The translations under genes were made by a program, and so were the position numbers. The notes below the pieces were generated by a model. The model saw only the letters and a program-made list of their open reading frames with translations. It had not been told where the DNA came from and ran no database searches. Below are positions 43,322-52,627 of a stretch of 64,000 nucleotides of DNA, piece after piece (the first letter of the stretch is position 1; each line of letters begins with the position of its first letter). This stretch comes from SYLG01 sp965226945 (GTDB lineage: Bacteria > Planctomycetota > Planctomycetia > Gemmatales > Gemmataceae): contig OZ245717.1 of assembly GCA_965226945.1 (NCBI GenBank), forward strand, positions 1,054,001-1,118,000. The letters run 5' to 3'.

Positions 43322-44458
43322 GTGAAAATTCTCGTGATTGAGGATGACCCTCCCATTCGCCAGACCTTGAGCGAACTGCTCGAAGCCAACGGCATGGAAC
43401 CACTCCTAGCGGCCGATGGAGTGGAAGGGTTGGAACTTCTCAAGAAAAGGCCCGACCTGATTCTTTGCGACTTGGCGATGCCCCGCATGGATGGTTACGA
43501 GGTCATCTCCACCATTCGCGCCAAACCTGAATGGAGCGCGCTGCCAATCATCGTTTTGTCGGCAAAAACCGGCCGTGCCGATCTACTGCGTGCGATGGAG
43601 ATGGGAGCGGATGACTTCATTACCAAACCCTTTGTGTTAAGCGATGTAATGACCGCCATCGAAACTCTACTGGCCCGGGTCCAACCGTTGCCCGAAAGGC
43701 TGGAAGCCTCCGAAACCTTGCACCAAAATAACATCCCTGTCCCCTGGTCGGTCGATGCGATGGATCATTTCGCGCGAATTCTTGGCGGCGCCGACCTGAT
43801 CCTCACCGATGCCGATCGCCTCGCGCCCGCGGAGGTCATGGAAATTGCCCGCTCGATCAAGTCGCATGGCATCCTGTTGCGAGGCATGGTGGCCAAAATG
43901 CAGCTCCATATGGAACTGGAACGATTGGCCGGAGCCGGCGAGAAAATTCCCGAAGGATGCGCCAATGCCCTCGGCGTGATCGACGAAGCATCGCGAAGAG
44001 TCGCGGCGCGGGCGGAAAGATCGGGAGATTTAACAATCGATCTCAAAGAGGCGCAATTGCAACTCCCAGAACAATGGCTGATCATTGCCGTGGAGGAGTT
44101 GGTGGACAATGCCCTCTCGTTTTCGAGGAAAGGAACACCCGTTTCGGCGGCGGGAACCTTCAATCAAAACCAATACACGCTGCGGATCACCAATCGCGGC
44201 CGGCTGCTTGATCCCGCACAGGTCGACTCGATTGGCCCTCTTGTCCGCTTTCACGGCAAGGCTTCCGGCAAGCAAGGGGGCCTCGGCCTAGGACTCTCCA
44301 ATGTGACGAACCTTGCCCGCTTATTTGGCGGTCGCCTGGAGCTGATTCCTTCCTTATCCAGTGAAGGAATGTGCGCCGAGTTAACGTTGCCCGCATGTCC
44401 GGAGGGAACAACGGCTAAGCCCGAGGAAACCGGCAACCGTTTGCCGATGGGCCACTAA
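43322..44458 (+). CDS. Receiver-HATPase signalling protein without a recognisable phospho-His domain
   Basis: The 378-residue protein starts at a GTG with AAGGAG 12 nt upstream; a longer frame upstream has no signal. Residues 1-120 are an active-looking receiver: Asp8/Asp9, phospho-acceptor Asp50 (LILCDLAMPRMDGYE), Ser80 and Lys102. A helical segment about 150-230 (MQLHMELERLAGAGEKI) stands where a HisKA dimerisation domain would be, but no HE/HExxxP box is seen. The C-terminal part is an ATP-binding domain with ELVDNALSFS (N box) and GLGLGLSNVTNLARLFGG (G box). It may work as a pseudokinase, phosphatase or with a separate phospho-carrier. It follows the Ser/Thr kinase and converges on the histidine-kinase genes. 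Confidence 0.82.
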   Translation: MKILVIEDDPPIRQTLSELLEANGMEPLLAADGVEGLELLKKRPDLILCDLAMPRMDGYEVISTIRAKPEWSALPIIVLSAKTGRADLLRAMEMGADDFITKPFVLSDVMTAIETLLARVQPLPERLEASETLHQNNIPVPWSVDAMDHFARILGGADLILTDADRLAPAEVMEIARSIKSHGILLRGMVAKMQLHMELERLAGAGEKIPEGCANALGVIDEASRRVAARAERSGDLTIDLKEAQLQLPEQWLIIAVEELVDNALSFSRKGTPVSAAGTFNQNQYTLRITNRGRLLDPAQVDSIGPLVRFHGKASGKQGGLGLGLSNVTNLARLFGGRLELIPSLSSEGMCAELTLPACPEGTTAKPEETGNRLPMGH

Positions 44459-44485
44459 ATCATTGCCGCTCTATCGGCGCATCGG

Positions 44486-47400
44486 TTAAACCCCGGGAAT
44501 CGTCACCCGGAAACAGGTGCCCGAAGGCGACGAGCTAACAAGCGTGATCGAACCGCCCAGCAATTCCGTGTAGCGTTTCACAATATTGAGTCCCAATCCG
44601 GTACCGCTGATCTGCCCGACATTGCTCGCGCGATAAAAAGGTTCAAACAGGTGCTGTTGATCTTTTTCGGGAATTCCGATCCCCTGGTCGGCGACTTCGA
44701 ACCAAAATTGCTGCTCTTCCCGATAAAGGCGCAAGTCAATCGTGCTCCCCTCCGGGGAATAGCGGATCGCATTGCTCAGGAAGTTGGAGAGAATATGATG
44801 CAGCAGTTTCCTGTCGGTCAAGAAGAGCTCCCGCTCGCCGAAACACTGCAGTTGAAATTCGTGCTTTTTCTTGTCTCCCACTTCGGCTTCTTCAAGAATA
44901 TCGGAAAAAAGAGACTTCAGATTGACAGACTCCTTAAGCACCTCCAATTTGGCCGCATCGGCCCGGCTTAGGATCAAGACGTCTTCAACAATGGCCTTCA
45001 GACGATTGGCGCCCGCGATAATTCTTGCGAGCAGTTCGACGCGCTTGGCCGGGGTTAACTTTTCGCTGTAGTGCTGCAGAAGTTCCGCGGCGCCCGACAC
45101 GGCCGTCATCGGGGTTCGGAACTCATGGGAGGCCACCGAAATAAAACGCGTCTTCATTTCGGAGAGATTCTTCTCGTGATTCAGCGCGTTTAAGATCTCT
45201 TTCTCGAGCTTACGCCGCGAGGAAATATCTCGTGCCAGCACAAGCAAATCCCCATCGGCCAGCGGGGTGACACGCAATTCGATGACACCGAAAGAAACTT
45301 CCAGTTCGATCACGCCCGGCCCGATTGCATTCATGGCAACCGTTTCCGGGCCGATTTCGACCGAGATCGTTCCCGACTCCAGAAGCCAACGGAAAATCTC
45401 GTCGACCACCGAGCAAAGGAAGCAGTTGCCGCACCGCGCATCGCTCGCCGAACATCCTTCTATGCCGGGAATTTCTTCCGGAGAAGAATCCTTGAAGAAC
45501 ACGATCTCTTTTTTTCTGTTGACGCGAATCACGGTGTCCGGAATCGACTTCACCACCGTTTCAAATTCCCTGGTTCGAAGATCGAGCTGCGCGGTGCGTA
45601 ATTTGACCCGTTCCTCCAGTTCCTGGTTGAAGCGCCGCAATTTCTCTTCGACGCGTTTGCGCTCCGTGATATCGCGAACGACGGCGACCATATAGTCGCG
45701 GTCGATGCGAATCGTGTTGAAGTTCACCTCAATGGGAAAGACCGATCCGTCTTTTCTGCGATGGACGCTTTCAAACGTTTGGTGACCGCTTAAACGGCCT
45801 TCCAAAATGAATCTTCCCCATTGAATCGAGGCAATGTTCGGGTCGACATCGGCAACCCTCATATTCAAAAATTCTTCGCGGGTGTAGCCGTGGGAAATGC
45901 AAGTCTTTTCATTGACATCAATGTACCGGCCCGTGAGAGGCTCGACGACTTCAATGCCGTCGGAGGTCTGATCGATCAACTTGCGAAACAACTGGAGGTT
46001 TCTTTCGGCTCGTTTGGTATCGATGAATTGGCCGATCTGGGTGCCGAGACTGCGAAACACCTCAAGCAATTCCCGGTCGGGTGGCCGGCTATCCTTGCTG
46101 AAAAACTCGACCACGCCGACTGTTTCTTCTCCATGACGGATCGGGAAGCCAAAGGCCCCACGAAGACCTGCCTTGCTTGCCGCCTTGGCCCGCGGGAAAT
46201 TGGGATCCATGCTGACATCGCCTAGCCACACTGGCTGGCCGTGCTCCCAAACCCGCCCTGGAAGACCAATTCCCTTGCGAAAGGGCACCTTGCGAGAGAG
46301 GTGTTTGAATTCGGCGGCATCAAGCCCCACGACATGCCACATTTCGACCAGGGACAGCCGATCGGCCTTGCGGTCAACAATCCAAAGATCGCCAATTTCC
46401 CATTCGGTGTTCTCGCAAATCGCTTGCAGAATCTTGGGCGCCGCGTCCGCCAGGCCATTGGATTGAGCCAGGATGTTGACCACCGCATGCTGGGTTCTGA
46501 GCCTTTTTTCCGCCCATTTGCGATCGGTAATATTTTGAAAGGCACCTTGCATGCCAATGACCTTGCCCTGCGGATTGCGCACCGCCTGGCCAATAATGCG
46601 CGCCCACAGGCGTTCCCCGGCGAACGTGTCCGTTTGCGCCTCCAGATCGAACGGGTCGCCTAGACCGCGGCAATGAGCGACCGCCTCAAGAAGCTTCGCG
46701 CGCCCACTGGGTGCAAGCAGTTTCAGGGTCCGCTTCAGGCTCGGCTCATCGTCTCGCTTCAGCCCGTAGATTGCCCGTAGTTCATCCGACCAGGTCATGG
46801 CCATTTCGCCAAACGAAATCGCCCACGCCCCCATTCCGCCGATACGGCTCGCCTCGCTTAGAAGCAATTGGCTTTGTCTAAGCCGTTCTTCGGAACGTTT
46901 GCGTTCCGTGATATCGCGCGAGATCCCAACCATGCCGATGACCTTGTCCGATGCATCCTTGTAAGGCGACTTGGTCGCCAGAAACGTTCTTGTGACTCCG
47001 GAAACCGTGAGTTGTTCTTCCTGGGTCTCGCTTGCGCCACCATCCATAACCTGCAGATCTCGATCTCTCAAAAGCCGCGCACTTTGCGGATCGAAGAAGT
47101 CGGTATCGAGTTTACCGATCACCGCCGAGGGCGGTTGACTCATGAAACGTCCGGCGGCGGGATTGCACAGAAGGTACCTTCCGTCGTTATCCTTGACGAA
47201 AATGGCATCGGTCGTTCCGTCGACGACCGCCTGAAGGAGATTTGCGGTTTTGCGCACTTCCCATTCGCTTTTTTTGCGTTCGGCGATTTCATTCGCCAGT
47301 TGCGTCGAATGGCGAAGCAGATCGGCGTAAAGGCTGCCATTTTCATAAATCCGTCCCACCTGAGCTCCCAGCATCCGCAGGAGCCCTTCATCCTCGTCGG

Positions 47401-48283
47401 AAAACGAGTCTTCGCCAAGTTTGTCCAGCAGGCAAACCCAGCCAAACACCGAGGAAGGCGACACGATCGGCGCGGCCAGCAACGATGAGACCGAGGGAAA
47501 GCTCGCAGGAAATCCCAGCTTCGACAATGCGCCGGGTCGATCGATACGAACGCAACGCCCCGCCGTGAGCACGCTACCGAGCACGCCACCCATGGCGCCA
47601 GAGCGGCCCACTTCGCTCGCCGCGGCATGATTCATTCCGCTTTGCAACAAGTATTTGTACCGCGATTCGCCGTCCATCGAAATCCCGACGACGGCAAATC
47701 GCGAGCCCAGGATGTCGCGCGCGGAGTCGCAAAACGATTGGAGTAGCTTGCCAGGATCTCGCTCCGATCCCAATTGCAGTCCAAGTTCCACCATGGCCGT
47801 CAAGCGACCATTGGTACGCTCGAGTTCATCCACTTTTTGAGATAGTTTGTCTGTCAATAGACTGAGATGCTCTCGATCGAATTCCTCAGTTTTAGGGGAT
47901 GGGACGGCCACCGACACATCCCCTAATGCGGCCTTGACGGCCTGAAGGATCACCTCGGGTTCGCAAGGCTTGGTGAGGACCGACGTGACCCCGCAATCCC
48001 GCGCGAGCTTCTCTGCTTGCGGTCCGTGGTACTGGGCCGTGCAAAAGATGACCGGGGTTTTTTCGATCGCCGAGTCGGCGCGAAGTTGCCGCACGAACTC
48101 GAAGCCATCCATGGTCGGCATCAAAATATCGGTGATGATCAGGTCAGGCCGCTCGGCGCGGGCAATCGCCAACCCTTCGGCACCGTCGGCGGCCTCCAGC
48201 AGCGCGAAACCGCCATATTCAAGGAGCGTGACGAGGAAGTCACGATTGGCGGGATGGTCATCGACAATCAGGATTTTGGCCAT
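44486..48283 (-). CDS. Hybrid sensor histidine kinase: REC-GAF-PAS-PAS-GAF-PAS-PAS-HisKA-HATPase
   Basis: The 1265-residue protein begins with a receiver (phospho-Asp in LIITDILMPTMDGFEF near residue 52), a coiled segment, and a GAF domain (about 165-325). Two PAS domains follow (LLQAVVDGTTDAIFVKDNDG; LLSEASRIGGMGAWAISFG), a second GAF (LRTQHAVVNILAQSNGLADA), another PAS (FRKLIDQTSDGIEVVEPLTG) and a PAS-like domain with a Cys cluster (CSASDARCGNCFLC). HisKA has SVASHEFRTPMTA with His near 1053, and the ATPase part has SNFLSNAIRYSPEG and SGTGLGLNIVKRY. There are no membrane spans, so it senses inside the cell. The ATG at 48283 has AGGAG upstream and overlaps the previous gene by 16 nt. Signal unknown. 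Confidence 0.9.
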   Translation of the reverse strand: MAKILIVDDHPANRDFLVTLLEYGGFALLEAADGAEGLAIARAERPDLIITDILMPTMDGFEFVRQLRADSAIEKTPVIFCTAQYHGPQAEKLARDCGVTSVLTKPCEPEVILQAVKAALGDVSVAVPSPKTEEFDREHLSLLTDKLSQKVDELERTNGRLTAMVELGLQLGSERDPGKLLQSFCDSARDILGSRFAVVGISMDGESRYKYLLQSGMNHAAASEVGRSGAMGGVLGSVLTAGRCVRIDRPGALSKLGFPASFPSVSSLLAAPIVSPSSVFGWVCLLDKLGEDSFSDEDEGLLRMLGAQVGRIYENGSLYADLLRHSTQLANEIAERKKSEWEVRKTANLLQAVVDGTTDAIFVKDNDGRYLLCNPAAGRFMSQPPSAVIGKLDTDFFDPQSARLLRDRDLQVMDGGASETQEEQLTVSGVTRTFLATKSPYKDASDKVIGMVGISRDITERKRSEERLRQSQLLLSEASRIGGMGAWAISFGEMAMTWSDELRAIYGLKRDDEPSLKRTLKLLAPSGRAKLLEAVAHCRGLGDPFDLEAQTDTFAGERLWARIIGQAVRNPQGKVIGMQGAFQNITDRKWAEKRLRTQHAVVNILAQSNGLADAAPKILQAICENTEWEIGDLWIVDRKADRLSLVEMWHVVGLDAAEFKHLSRKVPFRKGIGLPGRVWEHGQPVWLGDVSMDPNFPRAKAASKAGLRGAFGFPIRHGEETVGVVEFFSKDSRPPDRELLEVFRSLGTQIGQFIDTKRAERNLQLFRKLIDQTSDGIEVVEPLTGRYIDVNEKTCISHGYTREEFLNMRVADVDPNIASIQWGRFILEGRLSGHQTFESVHRRKDGSVFPIEVNFNTIRIDRDYMVAVVRDITERKRVEEKLRRFNQELEERVKLRTAQLDLRTREFETVVKSIPDTVIRVNRKKEIVFFKDSSPEEIPGIEGCSASDARCGNCFLCSVVDEIFRWLLESGTISVEIGPETVAMNAIGPGVIELEVSFGVIELRVTPLADGDLLVLARDISSRRKLEKEILNALNHEKNLSEMKTRFISVASHEFRTPMTAVSGAAELLQHYSEKLTPAKRVELLARIIAGANRLKAIVEDVLILSRADAAKLEVLKESVNLKSLFSDILEEAEVGDKKKHEFQLQCFGERELFLTDRKLLHHILSNFLSNAIRYSPEGSTIDLRLYREEQQFWFEVADQGIGIPEKDQQHLFEPFYRASNVGQISGTGLGLNIVKRYTELLGGSITLVSSSPSGTCFRVTIPGV

Positions 48284-49095
48284 GGCACACTCCTGGCTTG
48301 CGCCAGGCAAGACTCGATTTCAGCTAGAAGCTTGTCCGGTTCGATGGGTCGGGTCAGGAACCTGGCCGCGCCGAGAGCCAACCCCTTTTCGCAATCTTGT
48401 TGGGACATCATGGTCGACGTCAAAAAAACGAATGGTATGGCGCATAGAGCCGGGTCGGCCCGCACCAACCGGATCAGGTCGTAGCCAGTCTCGCCATTCA
48501 TCGCGATGTCGGAGAGAATCAGATCGGGAAAATGCGACCGGGCGATTTGCAGGGCCTCGTCAATTCCAGACGCGGTTAGCGTTTGATAACCATGAGGCTC
48601 GAATAGGCTTTGGGCCAGTTCGAGGTTGACCGGCGAATTGTCAACAACCAGGATCTTGTAACGATAAACCGAGGGCGTATCGCCTTGGGACGCCAAGATC
48701 GGAAGAACTTCCGCAATGGCCCGTCTTTTTTCGCGTAAAAATTCCTGCACCTGCCGGACAAAATTCTCCGGATCGATCGGTTTGGTGATGTAGCCATCGA
48801 AGCCCGCGGCCAGCGCCTTCTCCTTGTCTCCGACCATCGCCAGGGCGGTCACCGCGACAAGAGGTATCTGCCTGGTCTTCCGTTCCGCTTTCAACCGGCT
48901 CGCAAGTTCGTAGCCGTCCATGACGGGCATCTGCAAATCGCAAATGATAAGGTCGAAGGGGTCGTGCAACGCGATCTCTAGACCTTTTTGACCGTTAACT
49001 GCCGTTTGCAAACGGTAGTCGAATGCACGCAGCACATATTCCATGAGTTCCAGATTGGCTGGGTTATCTTCAATGATCAGGATGCGGCCCGTCAT
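48268..49095 (-). CDS. Double-receiver response regulator, second receiver degenerate
   Basis: The 275-residue protein is two receiver domains only. The first is complete: Glu9/Asp10, Asp53 (LIICDLQMPVMDGYE), Thr near 83 and Lys105 (YITKPI). The second (about 147-265) keeps Asp196 (LILSDIAMNGETGYD) but has VDN with a single acid in the metal pocket and Arg249 (FLTRPI) where the switch Lys should be, so its phosphorylation is doubtful. There is no output domain. It lies 3 nt after the histidine kinase gene and overlaps the hybrid kinase gene, so it probably relays or buffers phosphate between them. Confidence 0.9.
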   Translation of the reverse strand: MTGRILIIEDNPANLELMEYVLRAFDYRLQTAVNGQKGLEIALHDPFDLIICDLQMPVMDGYELASRLKAERKTRQIPLVAVTALAMVGDKEKALAAGFDGYITKPIDPENFVRQVQEFLREKRRAIAEVLPILASQGDTPSVYRYKILVVDNSPVNLELAQSLFEPHGYQTLTASGIDEALQIARSHFPDLILSDIAMNGETGYDLIRLVRADPALCAIPFVFLTSTMMSQQDCEKGLALGAARFLTRPIEPDKLLAEIESCLAQARSVPWPKS

Positions 49096-49098
49096 GGA

Positions 49099-50634
49099 TC
49101 ATTTGCCTCCCAGGATGAGGGAGAAAGAACTGCCCTTGCCGCAATCGCTTTCGAGGGCGATGCGGCCACCCAAAAGGGTCGCGAGTTTTCCGCTCAGATG
49201 AAGGCCCAATCCCGTGCCGTCCTGGTGCTGCTTTTTCGAGAGATCCACCTGGCTAAAAGCCAGAAAAAGCTTACTGCGATCTTCCGGCGCGATGCCGATT
49301 CCCGTATCGGAGACAATGAAACATGTGACCGGATCGCCATTTTCCTGCCGGCGAACCGCTTCGATCGTCACCGTGCCTTTGTCCGTGAATTTGATGGCAT
49401 TGCCGGTAAGGTTGAGCAGGATTTGACTCAGGGCCCGGCGGTCGGCGTTCACGACTATTGATTGCGCGGGCAGTTGCAGTTCCAATTTCAGGCCCTTCCC
49501 CTCGGCCAGCGGCCGAATCGTGGTGGCGACTTCCTCAAGCAGGCCCTTGCAATCGATGATTTCAGGACGCAGTTCTACCTTGCCCGACTCGATTTTCGCG
49601 AGATCTAGAAGGTCGTTAATGAGCGAAAGAAGGTGCCTGGCGCTGCTTTGCACCGTGCGAAGCTGCTTTTCCTGATTCGTCGTTAGCGGGCCGGGGAGGC
49701 GCATGAGCAAGGTTCCGGTGAATCCGATGATGGCATTGAGCGGAGTCCTCAATTCGTGGCTCATCGACGCGAGAAAATTGTCTTTTGCCCTGCTTGCTTT
49801 TTCCAGTTCCAGGTTCTTTTCCTGGAGTGCTTTTTCAATCAACTTGCGATCGCTAATATCCCGGATGGACCCGCTGACCAGGATGCCTTCTTCAGTCTCC
49901 AGAGGACTCAGGCTGATTTCGACCGGAAATTCCCCGCCGTCTTTGCGCAGGCCAAACAGTTCCGTGCCTCCTCCCATGGGGCGAACTCGAGGTTCACGGA
50001 AAAACCGGTTGCGGAATCCCGGGTGGTTGGCGCGGAACCGTTCGGGAATCAAAATCTCGATTTGCTGACCGAGCAACTCGCGGCGCGAATAGCCGAAGAG
50101 CTTCTCCGTCTGCGTATTGACCAGCACGATTTCGCCCGCCCGATTGACGATGACCATGGCATCGGGCGCCGACTCGAGCAGGCCACGAAATTTCGCCTCC
50201 GCTTTCTTACGTTGCGTCACGTCGCGAACCGCGCTGATGGTGAATTTGCGGTTCGCGATCAAAAGCGGACTGAGGCTGATTTCCACCTGGAATTCGGTGC
50301 CGTTTTTTCGCAGGCCGAACAATTCCCGCCCTTCCCCCATGGCACGAACCCGGGGATCGCGGGCATAATCGGCCCGCAGCGAAGGGTGCCGGGCTCGGAA
50401 CCGTTCGGGCACGAGCATTTCAATGGGATTTCCCAGTAGTTCTTCGCGCCTGTATCCGAATACTCGCTCGGTCTGGGAATTCACCAAGATCATGCACCCG
50501 ACTTCATCCACGAGCAAGATGCCATCGGGAGCGGCTTCGAGCAGGCCGCGAAAGGTTTCCTCCGCCAGCGCCGGATCGCTGCCATCCAAGATGTGGGAAA
50601 CGGTGCCGCTTGACTCCGGGGAGTTTGGCAACAT
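49099..50634 (-). CDS. PAS-PAS sensor histidine kinase
   Basis: From the ATG at 50634 the protein has 511 residues. Two PAS domains (26-145 and 147-265) are very alike, sharing ELFGLRK and VEISLSPL, and arose by internal duplication. A short coil leads to HisKA with the phospho-acceptor His293 in ASMSHELRTPLNAI, and the ATPase domain has LLNLTGNAIKFTDKG, VSDTGIGIAPED and DGTGLGLHLSGK. No membrane segment is seen, so it is cytoplasmic. A TTG at 50661 is an alternative start with no better ribosome site. It is first in the three-gene unit with the double receiver and the hybrid kinase. Confidence 0.9.
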   Translation of the reverse strand: MLPNSPESSGTVSHILDGSDPALAEETFRGLLEAAPDGILLVDEVGCMILVNSQTERVFGYRREELLGNPIEMLVPERFRARHPSLRADYARDPRVRAMGEGRELFGLRKNGTEFQVEISLSPLLIANRKFTISAVRDVTQRKKAEAKFRGLLESAPDAMVIVNRAGEIVLVNTQTEKLFGYSRRELLGQQIEILIPERFRANHPGFRNRFFREPRVRPMGGGTELFGLRKDGGEFPVEISLSPLETEEGILVSGSIRDISDRKLIEKALQEKNLELEKASRAKDNFLASMSHELRTPLNAIIGFTGTLLMRLPGPLTTNQEKQLRTVQSSARHLLSLINDLLDLAKIESGKVELRPEIIDCKGLLEEVATTIRPLAEGKGLKLELQLPAQSIVVNADRRALSQILLNLTGNAIKFTDKGTVTIEAVRRQENGDPVTCFIVSDTGIGIAPEDRSKLFLAFSQVDLSKKQHQDGTGLGLHLSGKLATLLGGRIALESDCGKGSSFSLILGGK

Positions 50635-50661
50635 GATCGTCTCGGGTTCAATTCGGTTCAA

Positions 50662-51042
50662 CGGGAACCACTAAGGCCCCAATGAAAGGACTCATGATGG
50701 GTTTGTTGGCATGCTAGGCTGCGAATTTGAGATGGACAGTGCAAGGAAAAATTACGCTGGGAGATTCTTGGTTTCAGATTCGCTGGATCGGATCCGTTCG
50801 CCCGAAGGAATGATTCCGACGTACCATTTTTTACCTACCGGCAACGCTCGGCAACATTTTGAACCATGCAACTGATCACTCTGCAAAAGTCGCAGCATGG
50901 CAGAGGCCTCAGATGAGAACGGGGCCGAGATCCGATCAACGGATCTTGGCCCCTTCTAGGTAGGTGTCGATCGAGGTCTTTCATTTTCTCAGAACGAGAT
51001 CGCGAATCTCGATTTCATTTGCGGGAGCCGATCACGAATTCC
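50662..51042. other. Intergenic region with one hairpin
   Basis: About 380 nt with no gene recognised. A 14-bp stem with one G-U pair (50921-50934 with 50940-50953, 5-nt loop) lies about 90 nt after the stop of the 51043 gene. It lacks a T-run on the minus strand, so I do not call it a terminator with confidence. The remainder should hold the promoter of the histidine-kinase unit near 50660-50760. Confidence 0.5.
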
Positions 51043-52176
51043 TTAATCTTGGCCCGCGCGGATGAGGAGCATGGACCAGGTTCGGTCCTGGGGTTTGGTG
51101 GTGTCGACCACCAAATAGTGGCCCGGTTTGGGAGTATTTACGGCGCTTGATCCGTGGCCCGATCGTGCCCCTCGTTGCTGAGAGAACTCGGACTTCAAAA
51201 TGAATGGAACGGGAGCGCTTTCATTCGACGGATCCGGCTCAAGATGAATTTTGACTCCATGCTTGGTAACCTTATCCTCTTTCGTGAAATCAATCATGTT
51301 GATTCTTTGCGCAAGATAAAAATTGGCAACAATCTCCATCATTTCTGGATAGATATTGGTCGGAGTTTCGTAGCTTTCTTCAACGATGGACCAAATTTCC
51401 GTATTCTTTAGCTCTTTTCGTGACTTCTTGATCGTTCGCGCCTCAAGCGTGGTTCCCGATTTTTCAAACCAGGCGTGAACCTCCTTCTCGGGCACACCGT
51501 TTTGGCATTTTGCGTTGAAACATGACCATGAATAACCCGGAGAAGGAAGATCTCCCCCATCCACATAAAGGAGTTCCAATCGCACGACCCGCTCGGGAGG
51601 CAACGGCCGATTTTTCGCAGTCACGAGCAACACGCGATCGATGTTGCTCTTGGGGTGCGGAGATTGCAGTACGAGTGTGTCGCCCTCGGCGAGTTCAAGG
51701 TGGGCAGCGGCGTTGAAATCGATGCGTGCTTCGCCCATCCACACGTGTACGCCCAAGTCGAGGTCAATCTTGGCCCCCCTGCCATGCGTGGTGACCTGGT
51801 AGTTGCAAAGCAATCGGCAAAGCGCTTGTTTCCCATCTGCCGCGCCGAAAAAGTCCCGAACGGTCGCACCAAACGAGTGATATTGATTCACCGGTTCCTT
51901 CATCATCCACACGTCCGGTTTGCCTTGAACCTTTGCGAGCCAGGCCGTGCGCTCCTTCGTCGAAATGACGCTGGAGTGCTCATGCGGGCCGGGTTTTTGG
52001 GCAAGCAAAAGCCCCGGCCCTTCGAAATATTGAAACGTCAGCGTGCACTGGCCAGATTCCTTCGCTGCGGGTGTTTTGACTGGTGGCGATTGCTGTGCCG
52101 AAAGAGACGTACCATCCCCCATCCAAACAATCGAAAGCAGAATCAGGCCGAGCAGGAAGCGGTTATTCTTCACCAT
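51043..52176 (-). CDS. Secreted protein of unknown function, copy A of a tandem pair
   Basis: The 377-residue product has a signal peptide (RFLLGLILLSIVWMGDG, cleavage near SAQQ). The mature part is a beta-rich unknown with CTLTFQYFEGPGLLLAQKP, ELAEGDTLVLQSPHP, RLELLYVDGGDLPSPGYSW and a C-terminal DRTWSMLLI. No catalytic motif is recognised. It is a paralogue of the gene at 52897: the last 200 residues are almost identical, the middle (about 105-175) is clearly different. The ATG at 52176 is chosen for the signal peptide; a longer frame upstream overlaps the small lipoprotein gene. It follows that lipoprotein by 52 nt. The function is unknown; a surface or periplasmic protein partnered with the lipoprotein is plausible. 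Confidence 0.75.
   Translation of the reverse strand: MVKNNRFLLGLILLSIVWMGDGTSLSAQQSPPVKTPAAKESGQCTLTFQYFEGPGLLLAQKPGPHEHSSVISTKERTAWLAKVQGKPDVWMMKEPVNQYHSFGATVRDFFGAADGKQALCRLLCNYQVTTHGRGAKIDLDLGVHVWMGEARIDFNAAAHLELAEGDTLVLQSPHPKSNIDRVLLVTAKNRPLPPERVVRLELLYVDGGDLPSPGYSWSCFNAKCQNGVPEKEVHAWFEKSGTTLEARTIKKSRKELKNTEIWSIVEESYETPTNIYPEMMEIVANFYLAQRINMIDFTKEDKVTKHGVKIHLEPDPSNESAPVPFILKSEFSQQRGARSGHGSSAVNTPKPGHYLVVDTTKPQDRTWSMLLIRAGQD
51061..51629. repeat. 569-bp near-identical tract, copy A
   Basis: This segment matches 52915-53483 with two mismatches found by eye (51120 and 51510 regions). Beyond both ends the copies differ clearly. Confidence 0.85.
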
Positions 52177-52228
52177 GAAACTCTCCTCAAAAGACCGAGG
52201 CCGGGCGCAAAAGAGCTTTGAAGGGGAT

Positions 52229-52627
52229 TCAAGGAGAATTCGTGCCGACTCCCGCACCCACTTCCACCTGCGTCGATTTCCGCGGCCGTCCGAGCACCGC
52301 GGTGACCACCCCATTTCTGGGAGGCGCATACGTCATGATCACCTCAACACTGCCGTCTTTTCTCGAATGAAAATGGGCACGGGAATAGCGCGACCAATCG
52401 AAGGGAATGGCCTCCGCTACCGTGAACGCCCGCAACTCCTTTTCTGTGGCTGGCCAGCGATGGTGAATCTCGTGAAAGCGCGTGCTCGCAAAGGTGATTT
52501 CCTCGCCGTCCTGTTGCAGTTCCTCAAGGCCATCGATCCATTTCTCCGCGATCTTGTGGAAAATGGCGGCACAGGAACAACAGCTAAAAAGAACCAGCGG
52601 TAGAAGGATCGCGACAAATCGTTTCAC
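52229..52627 (-). CDS. Small lipoprotein, copy A of a tandem pair
   Basis: The 132-residue product starts at GTG with GGAGA 8 nt upstream. It has a lipoprotein-type signal (FVAILLPLVLFSCCSC, Cys at 16, 17 and 19). The mature domain contains HHRWPATEKELRAF and DGSVEVIMTYAPPRNG. It is paired with the secreted protein at 51043 and resembles the lipoprotein at 54112 at about 60% by eye. Function unknown. Confidence 0.75.
   Translation of the reverse strand: MKRFVAILLPLVLFSCCSCAAIFHKIAEKWIDGLEELQQDGEEITFASTRFHEIHHRWPATEKELRAFTVAEAIPFDWSRYSRAHFHSRKDGSVEVIMTYAPPRNGVVTAVLGRPRKSTQVEVGAGVGTNSP

Noticed and set aside
50921..50953. Hairpin as a terminator
   Set aside because: A good stem but no T-run on the minus strand; kept only as a note in the intergenic entry.
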